64,000 nucleotides of DNA from Bacteroidia bacterium. GTDB taxonomy: Bacteria > Bacteroidota > Bacteroidia > Bacteroidales > Paludibacteraceae. Below are positions 9,811-20,015 of the stretch, one piece after another; within the stretch, counting starts at the first letter, position 1; the number at the start of each line of letters is the position of its first letter. The notes beneath the pieces were generated by a model. The model was not told where the DNA came from. It ran no database searches and saw nothing but the letters and a program-made list of their open reading frames with translations. Both the position numbers and the translations under genes were made by a program. The stretch covers positions 55,328 to 119,327 of the forward strand of contig SAAO01000007.1 of NCBI GenBank assembly GCA_009929375.1. The letters are read 5' to 3'.

Positions 9811-12030
9811 TCAGAACAAACTCCAGGCGACTGTTAAGCCTGCCATTACAATAGAAACCATACTCATTAATTTGATAAGAATATTGAGTGATGGTCCTGA
9901 GGTATCTTTGAAAGGATCGCCAACAGTATCACCAACAACTGTAGCTTTGTGATTATCAGAACCTTTTCCACCATAATTTCCTTCTTCAATGTACTTTTTA
10001 GCGTTATCCCATGCACCACCTGCGTTTGCCATAAACACAGCTAATACAAAACCGGTACTTAAACCTCCGATAAGAAGTCCAAGAACTCCACCCACGCCAA
10101 GAATGATACCCACTATTACCGGAACCACAATGGCCAGAATTGATGGGAACAACATTTCGCGTTGAGCACCTTTGGTTGAAATTTCAACACAACGTGCATA
10201 ATCGGGTTCAGCTTTACCTTCCATAATTCCTACAATTTCGCGGAACTGACGACGTACTTCGGCTACCATGCTCTGAGCTGCACGTCCCACGGCATTCATA
10301 GTCAGACCACAGAATACAAATGCCATCATTGCACCAATAAAAATTCCCACCAGTACAATCGGATTCATAAGTGTTACATTGTAGTATTCCATAAAATCCT
10401 GGAATGAAGAAACTCTGATTTGTTCAACAGAAAGGATTTGATTTCCGACTTTTGTCAGACCATCAATAGAGCTGTTTGCGATACGTTCGAGTGCAATTTT
10501 AATTTCTTCGATATAAGAAGCCAGCAGAGCAAGAGCCGTAAGTGCAGCTGACCCGATAGCAAAACCTTTACCGGTTGCAGCTGTGGTGTTTCCAAGAGCA
10601 TCGAGTGCATCGGTACGTTTGCGCACTTCGGGATCCAAACCACTCATTTCTGCATTTCCTCCCGCATTATCGGCAATAGGTCCGTATGCATCGGTTGCAA
10701 GCGTAATACCAAGAGTCGAAAGCATACCTACGGCAGCAATACCAATACCGTAAAGACCAAGACTCAGATTTGAATTAAAAGTAAAAGTCAGAAAATCGAA
10801 CTGAGCCGACATAAATGCCAGTATAATAGCTATTGCTATCGTTACCACAGGAATAGCTGTTGACAACATACCTAATCCCAAGCCTGAGATAATCACAGTA
10901 GCAGGACCTGTCTGTGCGCTTTCGGCAACTTTCTTGGTAGGTTTGTAACTCTGTGATGTATAATACTCTGTGGCCTGTCCGATAATGATACCTGCAACCA
11001 AACCTACAATTACTGATACAGAAATACCCAACCAGTTTTCAATACCCAAAGCCCACAGAATAACAACTGTAGAAATTGCAATAAGCACTGAACTTACATT
11101 GACTCCAAGTCCAAGAGCTTTCAGCAGATCTTTCATCTTAGCACCTTCTTTTGTTTTAACAAGGAAAATACCAATAATTGAGAGAAATACTCCGACTGCA
11201 GCAATAAGCATTGGAGCGAAAACAGCTTTGAGCTGCATACTTTCACTTGCAATAAAGGCCGAAGCTCCCAAAGCAGCTGTGGCCAGAATTGAACCTGCAT
11301 ACGATTCGTAAAGGTCGGCACCCATACCGGCTACGTCGCCTACGTTATCACCCACATTATCAGCAATAGTAGCAGGGTTGCGTGGATCATCTTCAGGAAT
11401 TCCGGCTTCCACTTTTCCTACAAGGTCAGCACCCACATCGGCAGCTTTTGTATAAATTCCACCACCTACACGAGCAAAAAGCGCCTGAGTAGAAGCTCCC
11501 ATACCAAATGTAAGCATGGTAGTTGTGATGTAGATAAGCTTGTTGTGATCCATGCTGTCAACAAAATAATCGAGGATAAGAAACCAAACCGAAATATCGA
11601 GCAATGCGAGTCCCACAACAGTAAGTCCCATTACCGCACCAGAGCGAAATGCAACCTGAAGTCCTTTGTTAAGCGACTCTGAAGCAGCCTGAGCTGTTCG
11701 GGCAGAAGCATAAGTGGCAGTTTTCATTCCGAAGAAGCCTGCCAGACCGGAGAAAAATCCACCAGTCAGAAAGGCGAATGGTACCCAGGCATTCTGAAGA
11801 TTAAAATAAGCCATTACAGCAAAAATAAGTGCCAGCACTACAAACACAATGGTCACCACTTTGTACTGTTGTTTAAGATAGGCCATTGCGCCCTTGCGAA
11901 CGTGAGCTGCAATTTTCTTCATGGTTGCTGTACCTTCACTTTCCTTCATCATTTGTTTGAAAAAGTAATAGGCAAAGCCCAGTGCCACAATGGCTGAAAT
12001 AGGAACGAGATAGAAAATATTATTTTCCAT
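9811..12030 (-). CDS. hppA: Membrane-bound ion-translocating pyrophosphatase (K+-dependent type)
   Basis: Couples hydrolysis of cytoplasmic pyrophosphate to Na+ and/or H+ export. The 739-residue protein has about 16 hydrophobic segments. It carries the pyrophosphate-binding signatures [36 protein letters not shown] and [16 protein letters not shown]. The discriminating site reads [15 protein letters not shown]: Ala rather than Lys after NTT is the mark of K+-dependent enzymes. Bacteroides members of this group include enzymes that pump both Na+ and H+; the pumped ion here cannot be read securely. It lies downstream of the nucleosidase gene with a 96-nt gap, so it may be co-transcribed or have its own promoter. 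A terminator follows. Confidence 0.95.
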   Translation of the reverse strand: MENNIFYLVPISAIVALGFAYYFFKQMMKESEGTATMKKIAAHVRKGAMAYLKQQYKVVTIVFVVLALIFAVMAYFNLQNAWVPFAFLTGGFFSGLAGFFGMKTATYASARTAQAASESLNKGLQVAFRSGAVMGLTVVGLALLDISVWFLILDYFVDSMDHNKLIYITTTMLTFGMGASTQALFARVGGGIYTKAADVGADLVGKVEAGIPEDDPRNPATIADNVGDNVGDVAGMGADLYESYAGSILATAALGASAFIASESMQLKAVFAPMLIAAVGVFLSIIGIFLVKTKEGAKMKDLLKALGLGVNVSSVLIAISTVVILWALGIENWLGISVSVIVGLVAGIIIGQATEYYTSQSYKPTKKVAESAQTGPATVIISGLGLGMLSTAIPVVTIAIAIILAFMSAQFDFLTFTFNSNLSLGLYGIGIAAVGMLSTLGITLATDAYGPIADNAGGNAEMSGLDPEVRKRTDALDALGNTTAATGKGFAIGSAALTALALLASYIEEIKIALERIANSSIDGLTKVGNQILSVEQIRVSSFQDFMEYYNVTLMNPIVLVGIFIGAMMAFVFCGLTMNAVGRAAQSMVAEVRRQFREIVGIMEGKAEPDYARCVEISTKGAQREMLFPSILAIVVPVIVGIILGVGGVLGLLIGGLSTGFVLAVFMANAGGAWDNAKKYIEEGNYGGKGSDNHKATVVGDTVGDPFKDTSGPSLNILIKLMSMVSIVMAGLTVAWSLF

Positions 12031-12126
12031 AAAAATTTAAATGATTAATTATTAATATTAGATTTTGCTATGATTCAAAAGGTTATTGAAAAAGAAAAAA
12101 GACAACAAAAAATTCAGACAGATTTT

Positions 12127-12894
12127 TTATGGCTGAGGTGCTGAAGGTGTATTCAGTAATGAAATATATTCCCGCAAAATTGCAAGCGAATAGTCGCCTG
12201 CATGCTGGTTTACAAAACCAATTGCCGATGTATGTGCTTCCTCGTCAGCTGAATCGGAAATAACACGCACCACTATGAGCGGAATATTATAGTCGTCGCA
12301 AACCTGAGCTACTGCAGCTCCTTCCATTTCTGCGCAAACAACTGAAGGTAAATTGCGAAGCAGTGCGTTTTTCATTTCTGAACTCGAAATAAACAAATCG
12401 CCACTGGCAATGTCGCCTGCAAGCATTTTAGGGTATAAAATGGATTGTGCTGAAAGTATTTTGCGAAACTCTTTGTCATTTTTCAGAAAATTATGTACTG
12501 CCTGCGACATGGTTTCCACATTTTGAGCAGGTACTTCGAATGAAGTTTTGCCGGTAAGAGGAATTTCGAATCGACGCATAAGTGGACGTGCATCCATATC
12601 GTGCTGATACAAACGCTGTGCTATCACAATATCGCCCACATTTAAATCGGGCGAAATAGCTCCTGCAACACCTGTGAATACAATGCGATCGACACCGAAC
12701 TCCAGAATAAGATTGGTTGTGGTAATGGCTGAAGCTACTTTTCCCCATCGTGAAAAAACAGCCACTACATCCTGGCCAAATAATTGCCCGCGATAATACA
12801 ACCGGCTACCACGCTCAATAATTTCCTTATTGCTGATGGCTGCAATTATTTTATTCATTTCCTCGGGCATAGCACCCATTATTCCTAATAACAT
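12127..12894 (-). CDS. mtnN: 5'-methylthioadenosine/S-adenosylhomocysteine nucleosidase
   Basis: Removes adenine from MTA, SAH and 5'-deoxyadenosine, clearing by-products of SAM-dependent and radical SAM enzymes. The PNP/UDP phosphorylase fold is recognisable from MLLGIMGAMPEEM at the N-terminus, VFTGVAGAISPDLNVGDIVIA, CAEMEGAAVAQVC and RVISDSADEEA. The conserved Glu of AEMEGAA and the Asp of SDSAD are present. Length (255) is slightly above the ~230 of E. coli Pfs. It follows the M48 protease gene by 28 bases on the same strand and is probably co-transcribed. Confidence 0.95.
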   Translation of the reverse strand: MLLGIMGAMPEEMNKIIAAISNKEIIERGSRLYYRGQLFGQDVVAVFSRWGKVASAITTTNLILEFGVDRIVFTGVAGAISPDLNVGDIVIAQRLYQHDMDARPLMRRFEIPLTGKTSFEVPAQNVETMSQAVHNFLKNDKEFRKILSAQSILYPKMLAGDIASGDLFISSSEMKNALLRNLPSVVCAEMEGAAVAQVCDDYNIPLIVVRVISDSADEEAHTSAIGFVNQHAGDYSLAILREYISLLNTPSAPQP

Positions 12895-12922
12895 ATTGTT
12901 CGATTTACAATTATTACATTTA

Positions 12923-14158
12923 CTATTTATGCTGAACGATATTGGCTATTCGTTGATAAAGTGTTGGGTGTGAGTAATGAAAGAACACATACACCGGATG
13001 TGGCATCAGATTGCTGAGCGAAGTGGACGAAAGTTTTTTCAGTCCGGAAATCAGTTCATTTCCAAGTCCGTGATTAGCTGTATAGGCATCTGCCTGATAT
13101 TCGTACTTACGGGACAAAACGTTTGTAAACAAGTCGAGTACAAGCGAAAATGGCGAATACAGAATTCCAAAAGCAAGCACATTCAGATGAAAATTTGCTT
13201 TGGTTCCACCAAGTGCCTGTGCAAGCGGGTCGCTCTGCAGAAAAATTCCAAGCAAATAAAACAACACCAGTGTGGTTGCAAACGAAAGCAACATGTTTTT
13301 TATGGTGTGTTTATGCTTGTTGTGGCCTATTTCGTGTGCCAGAACCGATACAATTTCGTCCGTTGATAGTTTGTCCATTAATGTATCGTACAAAACAATC
13401 CGTTTTTTGGGCCCAAATCCGGTAAAGTATGCATTGGCTTTTGTGCTGCGTTTAGAACCATCGATTACAAAGATATTTTTGAGTTTAAAACCTGCTTTCC
13501 CGGCAAATTTTTCGATGGCAGTCCGTAACTCACCTTCTTCGAGTGGAGTTTGTTTATTGAACATTGGGACAATCAGTTCAGAATAAAAAAGTCCCATAAA
13601 TAGTCCGAAAACTGTGACTACAGACCAGCCCAATAACCAAAAATAATCAGGTGTGAGTGAATATATCCACATTATCAGCGACAAGAGTCCAGCTCCGAGA
13701 AGCGCACTCATCAACCATGATTTTAGTTTGTCAAGTATGAAAATTTTTGGAGTTACTTTATTGAATCCGAATTTTTGTTCAATGACGAATGTGTCGTACA
13801 ATTCAAACGGAATTCCAAGCAAATCAGAAATCCAGAAAATGACTCCGAAAAATGCGAGCGATAAAAGTATTGGATTATCAATATAGTTACCCAAAAATGC
13901 ATCGAGCCAGCCGAAACCACCAAAAAGGTACATTGATAGCGTTATCAGAAAGCTGAAAGAGCCCGAAATCATTCCGAATTTTGAATTTGTACGGAAATAA
14001 TCCTGCTGTTGCAGATATTTTTCATTATCGTAAATATCTGATAATTCGGCAGGAAGAGTTTTTTTTGAGTTTTGGATATTGAGGTAGGAAAGAAAACGCT
14101 CCAGTACGAAGTCGGCCACAAGAATAAAAACAATTATAACAAAAATAATCTGAGGCAT
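12923..14158 (-). CDS. M48-family membrane zinc metallopeptidase (Ste24/CAAX protease-like)
   Basis: An integral membrane protease of 411 residues with about six or seven hydrophobic helices. The zinc-binding HEIGH lies at 275-279, and a downstream glutamate in RKYEYQADAY supplies the third ligand. The N-terminal half (ERFLSYLN, FEQKFGFN-like FVIEQKFGFN) is the Ste24 N-terminal domain, which separates it from HtpX. In bacteria these enzymes handle membrane-protein quality control; substrates are unknown. A -7-like TATATTTG lies on the minus strand at 14210-14203, with a weak -33. It heads a likely operon with mtnN. Confidence 0.9.
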   Translation of the reverse strand: MPQIIFVIIVFILVADFVLERFLSYLNIQNSKKTLPAELSDIYDNEKYLQQQDYFRTNSKFGMISGSFSFLITLSMYLFGGFGWLDAFLGNYIDNPILLSLAFFGVIFWISDLLGIPFELYDTFVIEQKFGFNKVTPKIFILDKLKSWLMSALLGAGLLSLIMWIYSLTPDYFWLLGWSVVTVFGLFMGLFYSELIVPMFNKQTPLEEGELRTAIEKFAGKAGFKLKNIFVIDGSKRSTKANAYFTGFGPKKRIVLYDTLMDKLSTDEIVSVLAHEIGHNKHKHTIKNMLLSFATTLVLFYLLGIFLQSDPLAQALGGTKANFHLNVLAFGILYSPFSLVLDLFTNVLSRKYEYQADAYTANHGLGNELISGLKKLSSTSLSNLMPHPVYVFFHYSHPTLYQRIANIVQHK

Positions 14159-14292
14159 ATTAAGTGATCAGCAATCTTTCAAAAAAGCATTTTTAGAGGC
14201 ACAAATATAAGCTTTTTTCTTTAATACTATAAATAAAATGCTATTATTACAAAAAAAACTATCTTTGTGTTTCAAATTACAAATTCATCTTT

Positions 14293-15483
14293 ATGAAGCT
14301 CTACACACTCGTGCTGATACTTTTGTTGTTGATGATTATAATTCCGGATATCTTTTTTTACCGGAAGCTTCGCAACAATAATACGAAGCCGGTTTTTATT
14401 ATGCTTCATTTGTTGTTTCCTGTTTTCTTCAGCATTTTTTTTATTTATATCAAAGTTGAAATGGCTCACATGCACAACTTCAGAGTGGTATGGTGGGTTA
14501 TGTGGCTTTACTTCTTCTTCTTACTTATATATATTCCTAAATTACTGCATATTATCACGTATTTTATAAATTACTTATTTAAAAAGAAATCCGGACGTGA
14601 TTTGCGTTTTTTGAATCCGGTCAGAATTATTTTAAGTAGTTTTATCGTGATTTTTATGCTGGTAAGTGCCTATATAACTCCACGCAATTACGAAGTTACT
14701 AATGTAGAAATTCCTGTTGCAGGTTTGCCTGCTGCTTTCAATAATTTTAGAATTGTGCAATTGTCTGACATTCATTTGGGTAGTTGGAACAGAGATCCGC
14801 AGCAATTCGATCCGATAGTAAAGCTGGTAAATGCGCAAGAAGCTGATATGATTGTTTTTACAGGCGATATGGTGAATAATTTTGCAACAGAAACCTATGG
14901 CTGGGATTCGGCATTTCATCAGTTACATGCACGATATGCCAAATTTGCTGTGTTGGGGAATCACGATTATGGCGATTATACGCACTGGAAATCAGAATTT
15001 GACAGATCCGAAAACAAAAGAAGAATAATGCTGGCTATTGAGCGTTTTGGTTTCAGATTGCTGTTGAACGAAAATGCTGTGGTTCACAAAGACTCTGACA
15101 GTTTGATTGTTGCCGGAGTCGAAAACTGGGGGAAATCGGAGACATATCGTTACAGTAAGCTTGATAAAGCTATTGAAGGCATTGCCGATAGCATAAGATT
15201 TATTCTGCTTTCGCACGATCCTAATCAGTGGGATGCCGAGATTGTAGGAAAGAACAATATAGCACTCACACTTTCGGGACATACACATGCTGCACAATCG
15301 GGAATCAGAATTGCAGGTAAATTATTCTCTCCGGCATCATTTGTTTTCAAACGCTGGTCGGGCCTGTATCAGGAAGGAGATCAGTATTTATACGTCAATC
15401 GGGGAGTTGGATATATAGGTTTACCAATGATGATGGGTGTTCGTCCCGAAATCACAGTAATTACACTTAAATCAATGAAATAA
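14293..15483 (+). CDS. Membrane-anchored calcineurin-like metallophosphoesterase
   Basis: About four N-terminal transmembrane helices (residues 1-140) precede a calcineurin-like phosphoesterase domain. The metal-binding motifs are in order: SDIHLGSW (near 157), GDMVNN (near 195), GNHDYGD (near 222), LSHDP (near 300) and SGHTHAAQ (near 332). This is the YkuE/YaeI-type arrangement, some members of which act on UDP-diacylglucosamine or other phosphodiesters; the substrate here is not evident. The gene ends 8 bases before the solute-binding lipoprotein gene, so the two are probably co-transcribed with the ABC importer. A TATCTTTG box lies at 14260-14267. Confidence 0.88.
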   Translation: MKLYTLVLILLLLMIIIPDIFFYRKLRNNNTKPVFIMLHLLFPVFFSIFFIYIKVEMAHMHNFRVVWWVMWLYFFFLLIYIPKLLHIITYFINYLFKKKSGRDLRFLNPVRIILSSFIVIFMLVSAYITPRNYEVTNVEIPVAGLPAAFNNFRIVQLSDIHLGSWNRDPQQFDPIVKLVNAQEADMIVFTGDMVNNFATETYGWDSAFHQLHARYAKFAVLGNHDYGDYTHWKSEFDRSENKRRIMLAIERFGFRLLLNENAVVHKDSDSLIVAGVENWGKSETYRYSKLDKAIEGIADSIRFILLSHDPNQWDAEIVGKNNIALTLSGHTHAAQSGIRIAGKLFSPASFVFKRWSGLYQEGDQYLYVNRGVGYIGLPMMMGVRPEITVITLKSMK

Positions 15484-15518
15484 AAAACAAAATGAACTTT
15501 TCAACTGTAAAGAACAAA

Positions 15519-16466
15519 ATGAAGAAATTTTCTCTGCTAATATTTATTATAATTCTGATTTTCAGTAGCTGCAAACCAAAGGACGAAAACGTAATCCGGA
15601 TTGGAGTACTTGATGGACCAACCGCAATCAGCGTTATACGTTTGATAGATAAGCCTGTACAGATTAACGGAAAAAAGCTTGAAATAATTGTGAAGAGTGA
15701 TCCTCAGCAAATTCAGGCATTGATGATGCGTCATGAACTCGACTTTGCAGTGTTGCCTACTGTAATGGCAGCCAATTTGTTTAATCGTGGTGTCGATTAT
15801 CGTATGCTTGCCTGTCCGGTTTGGGGTACTTTATATATTGTGACAAATAATAAAGATATTAAATCGTTCGAGGATCTGAGTGGGCGAACCGTTGCTGTTT
15901 TCGGACAGGGAGCCACGCCGGATGTATTGTTGCAACGGGAAATTAACCGTAAGGGAATTTTGCAGGTGAAATATGACTATTCGCACGCAGGAAATCATGA
16001 AGTGGCTCAGGCTTTAATGCAAAAAAGAGCTGAGATTGCAGTGGTTTCGGAACCATTGGTAAGTATGTTGCTAACCAAAAATAGAAACATGCATATTGTT
16101 GAACGCCTTGAATGTGAGGAATTTATTCGAAATTCAGATGTGGATATTTTTGTGCAGAGTGCTTTTGTGGTGAGCAATAATTTTATTGAACAACATTCCG
16201 AATTGATTTCCGAAGTCAGTAATGCTTATGCCCTGAGTTGCAATTTTATTAACGAACAACCTGCCGAAGCTGCCCGAATGCTGGTTGCAAAAGGTATGAT
16301 GCCCGATGAGCAAACAGCTCAGACCGCATTACCATTGTGCAATATACGTTATGTAAGTGCTTTTGCAATTGAACGTGAAACACGTCGATATCTCGAAATA
16401 TTTCATGATTTTAATCCTGAAACCACAGGTGGCAAAACCAATGTCCGAGATTTTATTTACCAGTAA
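15519..16466 (+). CDS. ABC importer solute-binding lipoprotein (SsuA/ThiY-NMT1-like)
   Basis: A periplasmic-face lipoprotein that captures substrate for the adjacent importer. I place the start at the second Met (15519), because it gives a clean signal peptide MKKFSLLIFIIILIFSSC with a lipobox Cys. An in-frame ATG at 15492 would add nine residues before it. The fold is the type-2 periplasmic binding family of the SsuA/TauA/NMT1 group: IRIGVLDGPTAISVIRLI, then DFAVLPTVMAANLFNRGVDYRMLACPVWG, and SFEDLSGRTVAVFGQGATPDVLLQ. Known ligands of this group include sulfonates, nitrate and thiamine precursors; none can be singled out. No THI-box or other riboswitch precedes it. Confidence 0.85.
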   Translation: MKKFSLLIFIIILIFSSCKPKDENVIRIGVLDGPTAISVIRLIDKPVQINGKKLEIIVKSDPQQIQALMMRHELDFAVLPTVMAANLFNRGVDYRMLACPVWGTLYIVTNNKDIKSFEDLSGRTVAVFGQGATPDVLLQREINRKGILQVKYDYSHAGNHEVAQALMQKRAEIAVVSEPLVSMLLTKNRNMHIVERLECEEFIRNSDVDIFVQSAFVVSNNFIEQHSELISEVSNAYALSCNFINEQPAEAARMLVAKGMMPDEQTAQTALPLCNIRYVSAFAIERETRRYLEIFHDFNPETTGGKTNVRDFIYQ

Positions 16467-16549
16467 TTGACACAAAATTCATTGGCAAAAATTTAAGTAT
16501 TTCTCAGCTATACGCAGCATCGACAGGTTTAAACAATAAAAATAAACGA

Positions 16550-17941
16550 ATGAAAATTAAGCAGCTCTTCCCTACCCTGCTGGCAATCATAGTTTTGCTT
16601 ATTTTATGGCAAATCACTGCAATGCTGATCGCTTATCCGGATATTTTTCCGGGCGTGCCTGATTTGTTAGCTGCTGTTGCTAAATTATTTACTGAAACTG
16701 ATTTTTACACTTCTCTTCTGTTCACCGTTCTTCGTGGATTGTTGGGTTTTGCAATTTCGTTTGTGCTGGCGTTTTCACTGGCTCTGTTTTCGCACTTTAA
16801 TGCATTTTTCAAAGCATTCTTTCGCCCTTTTCTGGTTGTGATTCGCTCTATTCCTGTTATTTCACTGGTTCTGATCGCATTGTTGTGGTTTTCGCCTGAT
16901 GGACTGCCTGTCTTTATTGCTCTTCTTACCATGTTTCCGGTGCTTTATCAGAATATGCTCAGTGGCTTTGAACAGGTGGATGTACGTTTGGTTGAGATGG
17001 CAAAAGTGTTTGGTCGCAAGCAGCTGAGCCTTCTGAGCGAAATATATATTCCTTCTGCACAAAATCTGATTTTTGCAGGTGTGGCTACGGCTACCGGGTT
17101 TGGCTGGAGAGCAATAATTATCGGCGAAGTACTTGCTCAGCCAGTTTCAGGTATAGGTAGTCGCATGAAGGAAGCACAGGCCTATATCAATGTATCAGAG
17201 CTTATTGCGTGGACCTTTGTGGCTATTGCTGTTAGTTTTTTGTTTGAATTTCTGTTTAAGAAAATTTCGGGCAAACGAATGATGTTTTTGAGATTAAAGC
17301 ATAGTAAAACAACTAATAATGTAAAGCATTCCGATTCTGAAAATCTCAAAAAAATTGAATTAAAAGCTGTATCAAAACAATTAGGTTCAAATGAAATTTT
17401 CCGGAATTTGAATGCAGAATTGATTTCAGAAAAAATATATTTGCTGAAAGCGCCTTCGGGCAAAGGAAAAACCACTCTTTTGAAACTTCTGGCTGGTCTG
17501 TATAAGCCGGATGCGGGATTAATAACTAAAACAGATATTCAATCTGTGGCATTCTCGTTTCAGGACACCAGGCTATTGCCCTGGCTTACTATACGTGAGA
17601 ATATAGCTTTTGCTTTGGGGCATCATTTGCATATTTCTGAAAATCAGAAAGAAGAAATTGATTTTTTACTTGATAAAACCGCACTGACCGAAAAAGCGGA
17701 TGCTTTTCCACATGAATTAAGTGGTGGACAGCAGCAACGTGTGGCATTGGCCCGGGCATTGGTTGCAAAAAGCGATTTACTTTTGCTCGACGAGCCTCTT
17801 AATGGTTTGGATGAACAATTGAAACAATCTGTTTCAGAGCTGATTATGGATTACACGCGGAGTTATAATCCTCTGATTGTGTGGGCTACACACGAAAACA
17901 TCAGTACCAGCAAAGCCAGTACTGATGTGATTATGTTGTAA
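16550..17941 (+). CDS. ABC importer with permease and ATPase fused in one chain
   Basis: A single 463-residue polypeptide joins an SsuC/TauC-type permease to an ABC ATPase. Residues 1-240 carry about six membrane helices and the EAA-like loop (EMAKVFGRKQLSLLSEIYIPSA). A Lys/Asn-rich linker (about 245-275) follows. The short ATPase (about 275-463) has Walker A APSGKGKTT near 303, Q-loop SFQDTRLLPW, signature LSGGQQQRVALARA near 391, Walker B LLLLDEP near 414 and an H-loop ATHEN. Importers of this class normally use two separate genes, so the fusion is unusual. The reading frame is continuous with no stop or overlap at the junction. The substrate is unknown. Confidence 0.88.
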   Translation: MKIKQLFPTLLAIIVLLILWQITAMLIAYPDIFPGVPDLLAAVAKLFTETDFYTSLLFTVLRGLLGFAISFVLAFSLALFSHFNAFFKAFFRPFLVVIRSIPVISLVLIALLWFSPDGLPVFIALLTMFPVLYQNMLSGFEQVDVRLVEMAKVFGRKQLSLLSEIYIPSAQNLIFAGVATATGFGWRAIIIGEVLAQPVSGIGSRMKEAQAYINVSELIAWTFVAIAVSFLFEFLFKKISGKRMMFLRLKHSKTTNNVKHSDSENLKKIELKAVSKQLGSNEIFRNLNAELISEKIYLLKAPSGKGKTTLLKLLAGLYKPDAGLITKTDIQSVAFSFQDTRLLPWLTIRENIAFALGHHLHISENQKEEIDFLLDKTALTEKADAFPHELSGGQQQRVALARALVAKSDLLLLDEPLNGLDEQLKQSVSELIMDYTRSYNPLIVWATHENISTSKASTDVIML

Positions 17942-17954
17942 GTTGCTTTTAAAT

Positions 17955-19631
17955 TTAATCGGCTTTTACCTCGCTTGCGCCACTTTCGCTTTTGTTGATA
18001 TTTACCGGCGATCCGCCGTATTTGATTGTAGAAGCACCCGAAGCATCAGCATCCAGTTTGCCTGTGCTGTAAACCCTGATTTTCGAAGCACCGTTGGCTT
18101 CTGTTTCGGCATTGACAGCTTTGAGTTGATCGGCTTCTACTTTCGAAGCTCCGCTGGCGTCAACTTTTATCAAGTTGGCAGTTCCGTCGAGGTCACAGTA
18201 TGAAGCACCATTGGCTTCCACATCAACCACAGAGCTGATATTTAAATCCATTTTTACATTTGATGCGCCGCTGGCCTCAATATCAAGGCTTTTAGCATTC
18301 AAAGTATTGGTTGTGCGTACACGCGAAGCTCCTGAAGCTTTCATACTGTAAAGTGAATCGTTGCTTACAAACAAACGAATGGAGCGATTCATAAAAACCT
18401 TTTCGGAGTAAACCTTCAGAACGCCATTTTCAACTTTTGTAATCACCTGCCCTATTGAATTTTCGGGTGCCGATACTTTGACCGATTTGACAGAATCCTG
18501 TGTGAATTCAAGTTCTATATTTCCTGAAATTTCAATTTCGCGGAATGGTTCAACAGTTCTTTGCTCGTCGGTATAAGCCGAATTATCATCTTCGAAATTT
18601 ATAATCCAGTTAGTATCGCTTTGTTTCCAGTGAATAAAGGTTTTTGCACCCACACTGTAGAACATAAACAAGCCCGCAAACCACAAAACGATTGTTACCC
18701 AGAATGTGTTTTTTGGAAATTCTTTTTTACCGGAAACCAGTCGAACAACCCAATGAATAATCATAAAAATCGGACAACCCACAACCAGTAAAAGTGAGAT
18801 AATAAACAATACTGCTTTTTCGGAACTGAGTACATCGGTCGATGTTACTATTTCGGGTGTGAAGCCGTTGAGAATTCCCGGTTCGAAAATCAGAAATATA
18901 AGTGCCAATACAAGTACACCAAGTAAAATAACGCCAGCAAAACCAAGAACAGCCCCTAAGAATCCGAATATTGCTTTGAAAATTCCACCAAGCACATCGC
19001 CAATTGTTCGTCCTATGTTTCCGGCTGAGTTTTTGAATTTATCGCTTTCCACATAATTTTTCACATTATTGAATTCGCCTTTAATCGAGTCAATTGTCAC
19101 ATCTTCGCCCTGCATTTCGAGACGCTGAGCCACTGTAACTGCAGGTGGAGCAATAAGCCAAACGATAAGATAGACAGGAATAATCATTCCCACTCCCACA
19201 AATACAAGTATGATAAAAATAATACGTAACAAAGTTACATCCATACCCAAATAGGCTGAGAGACCACCGCAAACACCACCAAGCACCGAATTTTCAGGGT
19301 CGCGATAAAAACGGCGACTACGTTTCTTATCCTGTTTTCCGGTTTCTGATTGGGTCTCAGTTTCCGACTCTTCGCCACCAAACTGACTTGGTTTGCCCAA
19401 CACTTCTATAATTTGCTCCACATCTTCCTTGTTCACCACATTTTTATTGCGCTGCAGGCGTTCAGTGAAAAGTTCAGCCACGCGGGCTTCAATGTCGGAC
19501 ATTACATCTTTTCTTTCGTCTTCCGAAAGTTGTTTTTCAACAGCCGACAGATAGTTCTGAAGGAGTTCGTAAGCATCGTCGTCGATGTGAAAAACGATAT
19601 TATTTAAATTTACGGTCAATGTTTTTTTCAT
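17955..19631 (-). CDS. PspC-domain membrane protein with C-terminal GIN/DUF2807 repeat domain
   Basis: The 558-residue protein has three parts. A cytoplasmic helical N-terminus (about 1-100) resembles the start of PspC-containing regulators. A PspC segment (RRFYRDPENSVLGGVCGGLSAYLG, then a hydrophobic stretch) is followed by further membrane helices. The C-terminal 200 residues form a GIN/DUF2807 domain (FREIEISGNIELEFTQDS) in which SGAS or NGAS recurs about every 20 residues, the pattern of a right-handed beta-helix. PspC links it to envelope stress, and the GIN domain may face the periplasm. It lies 29 bases downstream of a PadR regulator gene, a pairing common in Bacteroidetes that suggests joint control. 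The precise role is unknown. Confidence 0.85.
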   Translation of the reverse strand: MKKTLTVNLNNIVFHIDDDAYELLQNYLSAVEKQLSEDERKDVMSDIEARVAELFTERLQRNKNVVNKEDVEQIIEVLGKPSQFGGEESETETQSETGKQDKKRSRRFYRDPENSVLGGVCGGLSAYLGMDVTLLRIIFIILVFVGVGMIIPVYLIVWLIAPPAVTVAQRLEMQGEDVTIDSIKGEFNNVKNYVESDKFKNSAGNIGRTIGDVLGGIFKAIFGFLGAVLGFAGVILLGVLVLALIFLIFEPGILNGFTPEIVTSTDVLSSEKAVLFIISLLLVVGCPIFMIIHWVVRLVSGKKEFPKNTFWVTIVLWFAGLFMFYSVGAKTFIHWKQSDTNWIINFEDDNSAYTDEQRTVEPFREIEISGNIELEFTQDSVKSVKVSAPENSIGQVITKVENGVLKVYSEKVFMNRSIRLFVSNDSLYSMKASGASRVRTTNTLNAKSLDIEASGASNVKMDLNISSVVDVEANGASYCDLDGTANLIKVDASGASKVEADQLKAVNAETEANGASKIRVYSTGKLDADASGASTIKYGGSPVNINKSESGASEVKAD

Positions 19632-19660
19632 CTGTTTATATTTTTATAATCGTTTGAAAT

Positions 19661-19984
19661 TTATTGTTTTAATTTAATTACCACCTGATTTATTTCATCC
19701 CAGGCAATTTCCAGTTCTTCCAGAAAACGAATTCCCTTTTCGGTCATTTCGTAATACTTGCGGGGCGGTCCTTGTGTGGATTCTTCCCAACGATAATCGA
19801 GAAGTTCGCTGTTTTTCAGTCGTGTGAGCAATGGATAGAGCGTTCCTTCCACCACAATCATTTTTGCATCTTTCAGTTCCGAAATAATATCGGAGGCGTA
19901 AGCAGCTTTTTTCCTGAGAATAAGCAAAATGCAATATTCCAGGTAGCCCTTTCGCATTTGAGATTTGATATTGTCGGCATTCAT
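19661..19984 (-). CDS. PadR-family transcriptional regulator
   Basis: A 107-residue winged-helix protein of the short PadR type (no long C-terminal domain). Its motifs are the family norm: KGYLEYCILLILRKKAAYASDIISELKDAKMIVVEGTLYPLLTRLKNSELLDYRWEES, then GPPRKYYEMTEKG. It probably represses its own operon, including the PspC/GIN gene 29 bases downstream. An inverted repeat ATATGT-N13-ACATAT lies upstream at 20016-20040 and is a candidate operator. It could also act on the adjacent exporter operon, whose promoter carries a different palindrome (GTACTATG type); no direct evidence distinguishes these. Confidence 0.92.
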   Translation of the reverse strand: MNADNIKSQMRKGYLEYCILLILRKKAAYASDIISELKDAKMIVVEGTLYPLLTRLKNSELLDYRWEESTQGPPRKYYEMTEKGIRFLEELEIAWDEINQVVIKLKQ

Positions 19985-20015
19985 AATCTATATGGTGTTT
20001 ATATCGAAATTTGTA

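Noticed and set aside
15484..15518. Riboswitch (THI-box or similar) before the ABC importer
   Set aside because: Only 8 bases separate the two genes and no conserved fold can fit.
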